A DNA stretch of 6,428 bases from Candidatus Sericytochromatia bacterium (lineage in GTDB: Bacteria; Cyanobacteriota; Sericytochromatia; JACMPN01): positions 1 through 6,428 of the forward strand of contig JACMPN010000217.1 of NCBI GenBank assembly GCA_014377495.1. Direction: 5' to 3'. This document shows positions 6,360 to 6,428 of the stretch, piece by piece (position 1 is the stretch's first letter; each line of letters starts with the position of its first letter). A program made the position numbers and the translations under genes. The notes below the pieces were generated by a model. The model ran no database searches. It worked only from the letters and a program-made list of their open reading frames with translations, and was not told the DNA's origin.

Positions 6360-6428
6360 CGGCAGAGCGGCAGCAGGGCTGGTGGGCCTCGATGTGGCCC
6401 TGGAAAATGATTTGTTCCGCGAAATCCT

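Larger units (their letters stand above)
6283..6428. other. Right-edge stretch without a supported gene
   Basis: After the TAA at 6280-6282 only the two hairpins stand out. One + frame and one - frame stay open to the window edge. Neither has a convincing start, stop or recognisable product within 146 nt, so whether a gene begins or ends beyond the edge cannot be decided. Confidence 0.5.

Noticed and set aside
6354..6428. Minus-strand tail of a possible convergent gene ending with TGA at 6354-6356
   Set aside because: Only 24 codons are visible, Ser/Arg/Pro-rich with no recognisable end; another minus frame and one plus frame are equally open here.
5989..6428. Minus-strand frame open from the right edge to 5989
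   Set aside because: It would overlap about 290 bp antisense to the lipoprotein gene and gives no recognisable protein; judged a shadow frame.

Overview
The window is a compact, high-GC piece of a Gram-negative (two-membrane) bacterial chromosome. It carries four genes on the + strand whose stop and start codons overlap at every junction (ATGA, TAATG, ATGA), so they read as one translationally coupled operon. I see no mobile element, CRISPR array, tRNA or rRNA.

Layout: 1-333 holds a weak, doubtful open frame that enters from the left edge, followed by a short GC-rich inverted repeat. 334-1416 and 1413-2603 are two paralogous six-TM permeases of the LptF/LptG (YjgP/YjgQ) family. 2603-5545 is a large exported outer-membrane protein of the LptD (OstA/Imp) type, with an N-terminal OstA-like jellyroll and a long beta-barrel. 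5542-6282 is an unrecognised lipoprotein with a clear lipobox. 6283-6428 has no supportable gene but contains overlapping hairpins just after the operon.

How the genes work together: LptF and LptG would extract lipopolysaccharide (LPS) from the inner membrane, powered by an LptB ATPase. A periplasmic bridge (LptC/LptA in known systems) would pass it to LptD, which inserts it into the outer membrane. The lipoprotein sits where a partner of LptD would be expected, so it is a candidate lineage-specific LptE-like component. That role is inferred from position and the lipobox, not from homology. lptA, lptB and lptC are not in the window.

Taxonomy: the order lptF-lptG-lptD is also known from Alphaproteobacteria, where surA-pdxA usually follow. 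Here an unknown lipoprotein follows instead, and the LptD-like protein is long (980 aa) and has a single cysteine. This fits a diderm lineage outside the well-studied Proteobacteria, possibly a poorly cultured phylum. The sequence alone does not let me name it.
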